A stretch of DNA of 48,776 bases, taken from contig JAQIBP010000108.1 in NCBI GenBank assembly GCA_027858995.1, forward strand, positions 1 through 48,776, written 5' to 3'. The notes below the pieces were generated by a model. It ran no database searches. It was not told the origin of the DNA and saw only the letters and a list, made by a program, of their open reading frames with translations. Source of the DNA: Deltaproteobacteria bacterium. GTDB taxonomy: Bacteria; Desulfobacterota; Desulfobacteria; Desulfobacterales; Desulfobacteraceae. Positions 35,155 through 43,545 of this stretch are shown here, piece after piece; position 1 is the stretch's first letter; each line of letters begins with the position of its first letter. Made by a program: the position numbers and the translations under genes.

Positions 35155-35691
35155 ATGAATCTCAAAAACTTAAAAAGAAAAGCAGATATAACTTTTTATT
35201 ATAAAAAACCCTATGATCTTCCTGGGGGTTATCTGGATGAAATATGCAAACTTGTTGAGGCTGGAGGCTCAGTTAAAACACAATTTGTGAGATATAACCT
35301 TGAAAGGGCATATTTGATCGCCTATGCCATGGAAAATGAATTCATTATCGGCAATTCAAGTCTGAAGCACCCCAGAAAGGAATTTATTGAGCGAATAAAA
35401 AATATAACCGGCTTTGATTTTTCAAATTTTATAGAGAGAGGTTACACTTCTGTAAGACCTGAATACAGGGCAATGGGTGTGGGTACCAGGCTTTTGGAGG
35501 GTCTTACAAAAAGAGCGGGAAACTATAAAATATTTTCAATCATAAGTGAAGACAACAAGGCTACTCAGAAAATTGCTATACGAAATAATACAAAAAAAAT
35601 CGCAGTCTATTTCAGCGAAAACAGCAGTAAAAAAATGGGATTGTGGATGCCCGAACATATGATTGAACAAGGATGGAATTTAAAACTGTGA
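35155..35691 (+). CDS. GNAT family N-acetyltransferase
   Basis: The 178-residue protein has the acetyl-CoA binding signature in VRPEYRAMGVGTRLLEGL (R/Q-x-x-G-x-G/A form, about residues 101-118) and SEDNKATQKIAIRNN, typical of the GNAT fold. Its end overlaps the start of the RimK-like ligase by 19 bases, which implies tight coupling. Pairs of GNAT and ATP-grasp genes are common in pathways that protect or cap amino groups before ligation. Its acceptor is unknown. Confidence 0.82.
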   Translation: MNLKNLKRKADITFYYKKPYDLPGGYLDEICKLVEAGGSVKTQFVRYNLERAYLIAYAMENEFIIGNSSLKHPRKEFIERIKNITGFDFSNFIERGYTSVRPEYRAMGVGTRLLEGLTKRAGNYKIFSIISEDNKATQKIAIRNNTKKIAVYFSENSSKKMGLWMPEHMIEQGWNLKL

Positions 35692-36593
35692 ATATTGGAA
35701 TTCTCACAATTAATAATTTTGATTTTCACCCCAACAGCAGATTAAGGCAAGCTGCCAAAAAGCAGGGGTATGATATCATTCTCATAAATCCCTATGACAT
35801 GACAGCAGGGATAAAAAAAGGTGAATTTGAATATTTTATTGATAAGATTAACAAAAATCTGGCTGTTGTTATGCCCCGGCAGGGATCACCAATGGGTGAT
35901 TACGGGCTTGTCCTGCTGCGCCATTTTGGCAAACTGGGCATCCCCCTTGTCAATAATCTGAAGAGCATTACAATTGCCCGTAACCAGTTCATTACATTGC
36001 AGGCACTTGCTTCTTCTGGCATTCTTGTCCCAAACACATGTTTTATCACTAAAAAAGAGCTCTTTTTACAAGCTGTCAACAAAATTGACGGCTTTCCTGT
36101 CATTGTTAAGCAGGTGGATGGAATGGGCGGAGATGGAGTAATAAAGGTTAATAATGAAAAAGAGGCCATATTTTTCCTTGAAAAAAATTTAAAAGAGAGG
36201 AAAGGTGTTCTTGTTCAGCAGTTTATTCCTTCTGAAAACCGGATAGACATCCGTGTTCTGGTTATAGGTGGAAAAGTTGCAGGCGCCATGAAATTAGAGT
36301 CCCGAAACGATGATTTCAGAACCAATATCCACCAAAAAGGCAAGGCTCAAAAAGTTGATCTTTCTAAAGATTTGGAAAACATGGCCATAAAATCTGCAAA
36401 AGCCTGCCATCTTGAAATAGCAGGAGTTGATATTCTTATGGAAAACAGTTGCCATCCTTTAGTAATTGAGGTCAACTATTCACCTGGATTTCAAGGACTT
36501 GAAGCTGCTACAGGCCTTGATATTGCACAACAAATAATTGATTATGTGAGTTCAACCCATGGTAATACAAACCATACCAGAAAAGACTTATGA
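35673..36593 (+). CDS. RimK-like ATP-grasp ligase
   Basis: The 306-residue ATP-grasp protein has GFPVIVKQVDGMGGDGVIKV as the lid segment, VQQFIPSENRIDIRVLVIGG, DDFRTNIHQKGKA and VIEVNYSPGFQGLE, in the order known for RimK/LysX-type amino acid ligases. It shares the DFRTN-I/V-H block with the GshB-like ligase across the divergent spacer. It probably adds an amino acid to a carboxyl group of the pathway intermediate. The start lies in the GNAT gene and the stop overlaps the next ATG as ATGA. Confidence 0.87.
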   Translation: MEFKTVNIGILTINNFDFHPNSRLRQAAKKQGYDIILINPYDMTAGIKKGEFEYFIDKINKNLAVVMPRQGSPMGDYGLVLLRHFGKLGIPLVNNLKSITIARNQFITLQALASSGILVPNTCFITKKELFLQAVNKIDGFPVIVKQVDGMGGDGVIKVNNEKEAIFFLEKNLKERKGVLVQQFIPSENRIDIRVLVIGGKVAGAMKLESRNDDFRTNIHQKGKAQKVDLSKDLENMAIKSAKACHLEIAGVDILMENSCHPLVIEVNYSPGFQGLEAATGLDIAQQIIDYVSSTHGNTNHTRKDL

Positions 36594-37717
36594 AAATTTC
36601 TGATTTCAATATTTCACAAAATGGAGATGACATCCAGGCCAATGCATTGGTTCAGTTTGAAGATTGCGACAGGGGTAAAAAACAGATCTTTATTAAAACT
36701 AAAAAAAAATATGCAGATGATTTTACAGCAAACCCCCATGCTTTTCTGGTGGGATGCCTGCTCCCTGCAATTCATCTTAAAGAAAAACGAATCTTCCTGG
36801 ATGAAAAGATCTGTCCTTTATTAAAAGAGAGCCTTAATATTGCCATGGCCATTATAAAAGAGTGGACAAAGGGGCAGTATCAGCCTTTGAAGATTGAAGC
36901 AGAGATAAAACCAGATATTAAGCCTTTACAGCACAATAGAACCGGCATGTTCATGTCCGGAGGTATGGATTCTCTGGCAGCCCTGAGATTAAACAGACTC
37001 AATTACCCCGCATCCCACCCGGGATTTGTAAAAGATAGTTTTTTCCTGCATGGATTTGATATAGGCGGAGTGGTTGAAAGGGGCATGAAATATCATGTTT
37101 TTGAAAGGGCAAAAGAGGCAATTTACAAAATCACCAATGATGCAAAAATTGAATTAATACCTGTATATACGAACATAAGACACCTTTGCGACGAAAGGGC
37201 TTTGTGGCTTGACAGCTTTTTCGGGGCTGTCCTTGCATCCATAGCCCATACATTTTCCAACAGACTGAATATGATTTTTATCGGGTCATCCTATGATATC
37301 CCCAACCTTCATCCCTGTGGTTCCCATCCCCTTCTTGATCCTGAATACTCCAGCTATGACATGAGAATCAGGCACAGAGATTATGAGCTTTCAAGGATTG
37401 AAAAAATAAAAATCGTCTCCAGGTGGGATGTTGCTTTTCAGAACTTCAGGGTATGTCTTGCCAATGTTCCTGACAGGCTTAATTGCGGAAAATGTGAAAA
37501 ATGCGTGAGAACCATGACCGAGCTTACAGCCCTGGGCCTTCTGCATAAAACAAAAGCTTTTGATGAAGATGAAATAACAGCTGAACACATTTCCCAGTTT
37601 GATATAACAATCAGAGTGCGCCCCCCCTTTTATAGACCCATGGTGCCTTTGTTAAAAGAACAAGGGAGGAATGATCTTGCCTTTGCCATAGAAAAGCAGA
37701 TAGGAAAAGCATTATGA
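36590..37717 (+). CDS. PP-loop (adenine nucleotide alpha hydrolase-like) ATPase
   Basis: The 375-residue protein has the PP-loop SGGMDS at 123-128, an ATP pyrophosphatase motif as in asparagine synthetase, GuaA and QueC. A conserved NCGKCEKCVRT segment near residue 300 probably binds zinc. It has no glutaminase domain. Proteins of this type adenylate a carboxyl or carbonyl group and occur in natural-product and polysaccharide clusters; a precise family name cannot be given. It overlaps both its neighbours by 4 bases (ATGA). Confidence 0.75.
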   Translation: MKISDFNISQNGDDIQANALVQFEDCDRGKKQIFIKTKKKYADDFTANPHAFLVGCLLPAIHLKEKRIFLDEKICPLLKESLNIAMAIIKEWTKGQYQPLKIEAEIKPDIKPLQHNRTGMFMSGGMDSLAALRLNRLNYPASHPGFVKDSFFLHGFDIGGVVERGMKYHVFERAKEAIYKITNDAKIELIPVYTNIRHLCDERALWLDSFFGAVLASIAHTFSNRLNMIFIGSSYDIPNLHPCGSHPLLDPEYSSYDMRIRHRDYELSRIEKIKIVSRWDVAFQNFRVCLANVPDRLNCGKCEKCVRTMTELTALGLLHKTKAFDEDEITAEHISQFDITIRVRPPFYRPMVPLLKEQGRNDLAFAIEKQIGKAL

Positions 37718-39273
37718 AAAATCTTAGTTTTTTACTACCTTTGATAAATATTATTGGAGCTACAGCCACTTATTTCTACTTTGTATTTATTCTGGATTCC
37801 GGAGTTGCTACGGAAAATATCCCGGTTTATTATTCTCCGCTTTTTTTTATAGCTGGAACAGCCTGTTTGGTAATCTGTTTTCAGATTACAAACCGGAAAT
37901 CCTCAAAAACACTTTTGGATATTGCCTATGGAAAAATCAAGATAGATACATTTGAAGATTCTGACATTCATCATTTTCAACGAGAAGCTTTACAATTTCC
38001 ACTTGTTGTATCTGCAATTACTTTTATGGTCTGGATCCTTGCAGGTTTTATATTCGGACTTTTGGAACCCATAATTACGGCTAAAATATTTACCATTGAA
38101 ACACCAAGTCTTATTTACTGCTTAAGGCGGTTTTTAGGAATTTCCCTTTTGGGTGGAGGTATCACAGCGCTGATTCTCTATTTTGTCTTTGAAAATGTAT
38201 GGCGAGATTATATTCCAAACTTTTTTCCTGAAGGACATTTAAGCCGAGTTAAACATGTCTTTAAGCTCAGTGTTCAAAAAAGACTTTTGATAGTTTTTCT
38301 AAGCATTAGCCTCATTCCCTTACCAATACTTGGTTTAACCACATATTCAAAGGTCATGGCTTTACATACAGCTGATGCCCTAAGCCGGGCACAGATTATG
38401 AATTCTCTGGTTGGAGAATTTGCCTTTATTATTGCTGATTCACTTGCAATATGTTTGATTCTGGCTTATTTTCTGTCTAAAAGCATATCTCAGCCGCTTG
38501 TTCGCATTAAAAATGCCATAAAAGAGGTTGAGAACAACAACCTTGATGTCCGGGCGGAAATTGTCTCCAATGATGAACTGGGAGATGTTGCTGAAGGATT
38601 TAACCTGATGATTAAAAGCATGAAAGAAAGCCGGAACATACAAGAATTATTTGGGAAATATGTCTGCAAAGAGATTCAGGATGAAATTGTTGCCGGCAAA
38701 ACATCCCTTGAAGGTGAAATGAAACGGGTAACTCTTTTGTTTTCCGATCTTAGAAATTTCACAACTCTTGTGGAAAAAAACCATCCCAAACATGTGGTCA
38801 CAATCATGAATCAGTATTTTAATGAAATGACCATTGCTGTGAAGGCAAACAGAGGGATTATATTACAATATGTAGGAGATGAAATCATGGCTGCCTTTGG
38901 AGCGCCTGTTGGTTTTGATGACCACCCTGATATGGCTGTAAAAGCAGCTTTGGAAATGCGAAAATGCCTTGGTGCTCTGAATATACAACTTGAGAAACAG
39001 GGTTTTCAACCATTGGCCCATGGGATCGGCATACACTCCGGTGCTGTGCTGGCCGGCAACATAGGCAGTGAAGAGCGAATGTCATATGCACTTGTGGGTG
39101 ATACTGTAAATTCAGCCTCCCGTATTGAAGGGCTGACTAAACAATATGGATGTGACATTATAATAAGCCAGACCACTTTTAATCTTTTAACAGAATCTTA
39201 TAATACCAGACCCCTTGACCAGGTAAAAGTCAAAGGCAAGGAAAATGAAATCATTATTCATCAATTATTATGA
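37714..39273 (+). CDS. Membrane-bound class III adenylate/guanylate cyclase with HAMP domain
   Basis: The 519-residue protein has about six N-terminal hydrophobic segments (1-260), a HAMP linker (SKSISQPLVRIKNAIKEVENN, about 250-305) and a C-terminal class III cyclase domain. Both metal aspartates are present (LLFSDLRNF and YVGDEIMAAFGAP), as are the transition-state residues in GDTVNSASRIEG. At the base-selecting position the sequence reads YALVGD, so ATP versus GTP use cannot be decided. It overlaps the PP-loop gene by ATGA and so belongs to the biosynthetic operon. Confidence 0.9.
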   Translation: MKNLSFLLPLINIIGATATYFYFVFILDSGVATENIPVYYSPLFFIAGTACLVICFQITNRKSSKTLLDIAYGKIKIDTFEDSDIHHFQREALQFPLVVSAITFMVWILAGFIFGLLEPIITAKIFTIETPSLIYCLRRFLGISLLGGGITALILYFVFENVWRDYIPNFFPEGHLSRVKHVFKLSVQKRLLIVFLSISLIPLPILGLTTYSKVMALHTADALSRAQIMNSLVGEFAFIIADSLAICLILAYFLSKSISQPLVRIKNAIKEVENNNLDVRAEIVSNDELGDVAEGFNLMIKSMKESRNIQELFGKYVCKEIQDEIVAGKTSLEGEMKRVTLLFSDLRNFTTLVEKNHPKHVVTIMNQYFNEMTIAVKANRGIILQYVGDEIMAAFGAPVGFDDHPDMAVKAALEMRKCLGALNIQLEKQGFQPLAHGIGIHSGAVLAGNIGSEERMSYALVGDTVNSASRIEGLTKQYGCDIIISQTTFNLLTESYNTRPLDQVKVKGKENEIIIHQLL

Positions 39274-39410
39274 AGTACCTCTTTTTAATATCACTGCCCC
39301 ATTGTACATCATGTGTTCCCTGTGAAATTAAATCTTATTTTGCATTGGATGACAATGAAATTCTGAAATTTGCAGATCTTTTTAAAGAGTTGGCAGACTA
39401 TTTTTGCTGA
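39270..39410 (+). CDS. Possible 46-residue Cys-containing peptide
   Basis: An ATG overlaps the cyclase stop as ATGA and opens a 46-codon frame ending at TGA 39408-39410. The peptide has a hydrophobic start (MKYLFLISLP), then C12-X2-C15-X2-C18 and a terminal C46. The frame ends 13 bases inside the convergent transporter-HEAT gene. There is no strong ribosome binding site, so expression would depend on coupling. It could be a small metal-binding protein or a peptide substrate of the pathway, or chance. Confidence 0.3.
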   Translation: MKYLFLISLPHCTSCVPCEIKSYFALDDNEILKFADLFKELADYFC

Positions 39411-42400
39411 ATTTTTTGATGCAGGTGGCGTATGCGGCTGCTTAAAACTTTGCATATCTTCAGAGCAATTCTTGGATATTCCAATACGGTTTCATTAAAT
39501 TCCTGCTGATGAAGAATTAAAAAATGGGATGCTTTGCTTGTTCTGACTGTTGCTGATCTTGGCTCATTTTCCAGCAGTGCCATCTCTCCAAAGGAATCTC
39601 CTGATTCAATATTATCAAGAAACAGCTCTTCACCTTCTGCAAGCTCCTTGATAACTTCAACCTGGCCGTTAATAATCAAAAAGACGGTTTCTCCTATATC
39701 TCCCTGTTTAATAACTATACGATCCTCAGGATACTCCAGCTCTTTTGTAACTACAGCAATGGCGGCAAGCTCTGCTGCGGTGAGATCAGAAAACATATCT
39801 ATTTTTTTTAAAAGAAGTAATCTTTCACTAAGGGAGATTTCGGTTTCTTCAATTCTCTGGGGATCTTTGGACTCTTCTCTCTTTTTAAGAATCATTTGAA
39901 CTTCCTTTAAAATATTTTGATTAAATGAATTCTGTAGGTCATTTAGTATATCATCTCCTTCAAAAAGTGAAGGTTCATCATAAGCAAGGCTGAGACCCAT
40001 TAAAACATCAACCCAGTCTTCAGACGAGATTAAATTTGTAAAAACATCCTGACCGCCTGAATCAAACTTCGGTATTTTGGCAACATTTTTCCCCTCGGCA
40101 AGGGCAACAGCAGGTGTAGGACTTTCCAAGAGCGGAAGCATGGTATTAAATAGTTTTTTATCCATAATATCGCTTAAAAGCTCTATGGCATTGGCCCTCT
40201 GCTTGGTATCAGAGGAAAAAATTCCCCTCCATGCAGCTTTCATTCTTCCTGTCTTATCATTGATTGCAAGAACACGAATAATATTTTCCAGTCCAAGTTC
40301 TTTTTGCTGAACCATGTGTTCCATTGTCAAATCCTTCATGGATGATTCAGGCCACTTTTTTAGATTTTCACTCATGGCAAGATAGGAATAACATTTATTC
40401 AGATTTTCTCTGGCAAACATGAAAATGTCAAATTCTTTAATTTCAAGAATTTCCAGGAGTTCAAACAGTCCTTTGCGGATGCGGGTGCCAGGCAGTCCCA
40501 GGGATTCAATTAAAAGTTTATTATTCTGGTATTCTGACTCCTTAATCTTCTCTTTGGCCAATTCATGTATTTCATATGAGTGGTCATCCAAAAGAACAAC
40601 AACCTTTTTCAATGAAAAATCATCTGTAATCTCCAGAACGTCAAGGGCTGCGAGTCTGATATCTTCTGACTCATAAGAGATATAAGAGTAGATAACACCG
40701 TTAAGTTCCCTTGCTTTCAAACGGGAGAGTGCAATTATGATATCCGGTATGATGGGATCAATTTCACGCTCTTTAAGTATAGTAAGAAGAGGATCAATAT
40801 ATTCTCTTTTCCGGGTCAGCCCTGCGCTTATAATACCAGACTGCCTCTCTTTTATATTATCAGTATTCAACCATATATCAATCATCTCTCCATATTTATC
40901 AGGATTATTGGAATAGAGGCAGGCCACGGCAAATCCCCTGACAACAGGATGGGGATTATTGACATAAGCTGTCAAATCCATATCCTTGCTCATATCAAAG
41001 CCATATTGTGACATGATTTTCAGGATGGAAATTGTTACCTCAGGTTTTTCAGGGTCAAGTGCAGGTATAAGTTCTTTTATTGAATCTTCCAGGAACTCAG
41101 ATGACAACATTTTTATAAGTGCTACTTTTGTTTCATCATCCTGATATTCAAGGGTTTTTAAAATATTGTTATCAAGACTGTCCTTGGAAAAATTCTTTAA
41201 AAGCTTGGCATACCAGATAGCATCCTTTCCCCTTGCAGCTAGGAAAGACTCTTCCATCTCTATTTCGATATTGCCTTCTTTAAAAATATGGGCCAGTTCT
41301 CCTTTTTCCAGACTCTTAACATCCAGCATGTTTTGGGAAATCAGATCCTTTAAAATTTTTGCATATTTTGATTTTAATATTATGGGAGCTGCCATCCATA
41401 CCAGTACAAAAGGCAGGGCAACAAGGGTCAGATACCTGGGATGAATGAAATTGTCAGATAAAAGAATCAGGCCTGACCCTATAAACAATGCTATTCTTAC
41501 AACAGTTCCCCTTAAAAACGGGCGTATCATATTCCTGTAGGATTCAGGAAAAAGACCGATTAATATGGAGCCTGCCGGCATATTAATGGTTGTACGGATA
41601 ATATTAGTGGACATTCTGGCATACATTGCTGAAAACATGTCAAACCTGAACATAAATGCAAAAAATGCAATCATATAATTAAAGGGATGAAACATCAATG
41701 CGACGGGCAGTCCCCATCTGCCATAAATCCTTCCCACAAAAAGCAGTATAATTAGACTTATCACATAAAGCCCACCCCTGAAAAAACCGAAAAACTGAAT
41801 CATTTGGGCTTCACTGGCAAACTGGTCATTGACAGCATAATTAAACTGATAGTTCATAATGGGGATAACTACATTGGGCATAAATGTTAAAACCAGAACG
41901 ATTTTAATTAACACAGAATCTTTAATTAAGGGCAGGACATTCTTGAACTCCTGGATCATGGATGTTTTCTTTTTTTCTGTGGATCCTGTTTTTTCAGAAA
42001 AAATAAGGGTTGGAAAACTTCGACCCATACCCTGAACAATGACAACACCGAGAAGCGTTGTACATAGATAAAGATACAAAAGATTGTCAAGTTGAAAGGT
42101 TTCTGCAAAATATGGGGTTCCAAAGCTTCCGAGAATAAGCCCTACTACCCCTCCTGCAGTAAGCAGGGGAAAAAGACGCTTGGACTGCCTTGTATTAAAC
42201 AGATCATTGCACATGTTCCAGAACAGCAGTGCCTGTAACAGTTCAAACTGGCTTTTCAGCATAAAAAGAGCGGGATATAAAAGATCAAATCCCATGGGAA
42301 TAAGAAGCCTGATTATTGTAACAATTATACCACTGACAATAAAAACATATGATAAAAGTCTTGCTCCGGGTATTTTACCCATAAAAGTAGATAAAAGGCC

Positions 42401-42607
42401 TGTGATAAAAAAAGTTACAACAGCATTCAGCATGTTGACTATGGGCAGATATTCAACACCGTAGCGCTTTAAAAATGTAGTCTCTGCATAATTATTGAGA
42501 ATAATTCCAGAGCTGCGGATAACAAACAGCAGTGCGGCCGTCCATAACAAAATAGTAATTTCATCTTCATATATTTTTAAAAGACCAAGAAGTTTTGTCC
42601 GCATCAA
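39398..42607 (-). CDS. Transporter-like membrane protein with HEAT repeats and cNMP-binding domain
   Basis: The 1069-residue fusion has three parts. Residues 1-430 form about twelve membrane helices that resemble the ATP/ADP translocase/MFS-type fold of other bacterial cNMP-binding transporter fusions. Residues 440-900 are helical HEAT-like repeats. Residues 920-1065 are a cyclic-nucleotide-binding domain with IKQGDIGETVFLIINGQVEV and the phosphate-binding cassette FGEMALLENEPRSAT, including the Arg that binds the phosphate. Together with the cyclases on both sides, it is a plausible effector of cAMP or cGMP. It overlaps the SUMF1-like gene upstream by 4 bases. The transported substrate is unknown. 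Confidence 0.85.
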   Translation of the reverse strand: MMRTKLLGLLKIYEDEITILLWTAALLFVIRSSGIILNNYAETTFLKRYGVEYLPIVNMLNAVVTFFITGLLSTFMGKIPGARLLSYVFIVSGIIVTIIRLLIPMGFDLLYPALFMLKSQFELLQALLFWNMCNDLFNTRQSKRLFPLLTAGGVVGLILGSFGTPYFAETFQLDNLLYLYLCTTLLGVVIVQGMGRSFPTLIFSEKTGSTEKKKTSMIQEFKNVLPLIKDSVLIKIVLVLTFMPNVVIPIMNYQFNYAVNDQFASEAQMIQFFGFFRGGLYVISLIILLFVGRIYGRWGLPVALMFHPFNYMIAFFAFMFRFDMFSAMYARMSTNIIRTTINMPAGSILIGLFPESYRNMIRPFLRGTVVRIALFIGSGLILLSDNFIHPRYLTLVALPFVLVWMAAPIILKSKYAKILKDLISQNMLDVKSLEKGELAHIFKEGNIEIEMEESFLAARGKDAIWYAKLLKNFSKDSLDNNILKTLEYQDDETKVALIKMLSSEFLEDSIKELIPALDPEKPEVTISILKIMSQYGFDMSKDMDLTAYVNNPHPVVRGFAVACLYSNNPDKYGEMIDIWLNTDNIKERQSGIISAGLTRKREYIDPLLTILKEREIDPIIPDIIIALSRLKARELNGVIYSYISYESEDIRLAALDVLEITDDFSLKKVVVLLDDHSYEIHELAKEKIKESEYQNNKLLIESLGLPGTRIRKGLFELLEILEIKEFDIFMFARENLNKCYSYLAMSENLKKWPESSMKDLTMEHMVQQKELGLENIIRVLAINDKTGRMKAAWRGIFSSDTKQRANAIELLSDIMDKKLFNTMLPLLESPTPAVALAEGKNVAKIPKFDSGGQDVFTNLISSEDWVDVLMGLSLAYDEPSLFEGDDILNDLQNSFNQNILKEVQMILKKREESKDPQRIEETEISLSERLLLLKKIDMFSDLTAAELAAIAVVTKELEYPEDRIVIKQGDIGETVFLIINGQVEVIKELAEGEELFLDNIESGDSFGEMALLENEPRSATVRTSKASHFLILHQQEFNETVLEYPRIALKICKVLSSRIRHLHQKIQQK

Positions 42608-43443
42608 TCAGCCTCAAAGACCAGCCTGAAACCGGTTGTTCTGAATTTTGCAGAAGGGTGTGCATATGCCCTGTTGGCACTTCTAAGATAAATTCCATAC
42701 TTGTACCAGCTGCCGCCGCGTTTGATTCTGGTTCCAGCCTTCAGTGTATCAGTACCACTGCTTTTGTATTCCTGGTATTTATCAGAACACCACTCCCATA
42801 CATTACCGTGCATATCATAAAAGCCCCATGGATTTGGAGCAAAACTCCTTACCGGAGCCGGCATGTCCGATTGCAGTCTCATTGATTGATAAAAAAGGAC
42901 ACAGTCAGAAGCTTTTTTTTTATTATTTTGATACATGGTCTTGGAACAATCAATATCATCACCCCAGCTATAGGCTGTTGTGGTACCGGCTCTGCACGCA
43001 TATTCCCATTCCGCTTCCGTGGGTAAACGGTATCTGCCTTTATCAAGTTTATTCAGCTTATTGAGTTTTTCAATAAAATCCTCACTATCATGAAAAGAGA
43101 TTCTTGTAACAGGAAAGTTGTCCTTGCCTTTTTTTCTGCCGAATAATTTACGTCCCATTACAGATCTCCATTGCTTTAAGGTCACCTCTGTGGTCTGGAG
43201 ATAAAAGGCTTTGGTAATATTTACTTTATGCTGGACTTCATTTTTATCACGATATGGTTCATCTTTGGGGCTGCCCATTATAAAAGAGCCGGATTCTACC
43301 AGGATAAACTCCATACCGAGATGGTTGATGAATTTCTTTTCAAGGGACAATCCTGTATCTGCAAAAACAAATATAAAGATAAACCAGAACAATAAAAGAT
43401 ATAAGTATTTTTTTTTAAATTTTATCAAAGAGAAAGAATTCAT
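42604..43443 (-). CDS. Formylglycine-generating-enzyme/sulfatase-modifying factor domain protein
   Basis: From the ATG at 43443 the protein has 279 residues. A hydrophobic segment of about 15-20 residues, a signal peptide or anchor, precedes the SUMF1-type fold. Typical segments are MEFILVESGSFIMGS, TEVTLKQWRSVMG, YRLPTEAEWEYACRAG, NPWGFYDMHGNVWEWC and RGGSWY with NRAYAHP and GFRLVFEAD at the end. Real FGE enzymes need two specific catalytic cysteines; these are not obvious here, so it may be a non-catalytic, ligand-binding member. AAGGAGG lies 14 bases before the ATG, which is long. Cotranscribed with the cNMP-binding gene by a 4-base overlap. Confidence 0.85.
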   Translation of the reverse strand: MNSFSLIKFKKKYLYLLLFWFIFIFVFADTGLSLEKKFINHLGMEFILVESGSFIMGSPKDEPYRDKNEVQHKVNITKAFYLQTTEVTLKQWRSVMGRKLFGRKKGKDNFPVTRISFHDSEDFIEKLNKLNKLDKGRYRLPTEAEWEYACRAGTTTAYSWGDDIDCSKTMYQNNKKKASDCVLFYQSMRLQSDMPAPVRSFAPNPWGFYDMHGNVWEWCSDKYQEYKSSGTDTLKAGTRIKRGGSWYKYGIYLRSANRAYAHPSAKFRTTGFRLVFEAD

Positions 43444-43545
43444 TAATATTTTTTCAACCTCCTTTATACTAAAATACAATTGATTAATTATACTTTATCA
43501 CCAATAGCTATCAAACAAAAGCAATGAATAATGCTAACTGGATCG

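Noticed and set aside
42744-43064. 106-codon plus-strand frame
   Set aside because: It is antisense to the SUMF1-type gene and has no independent support.
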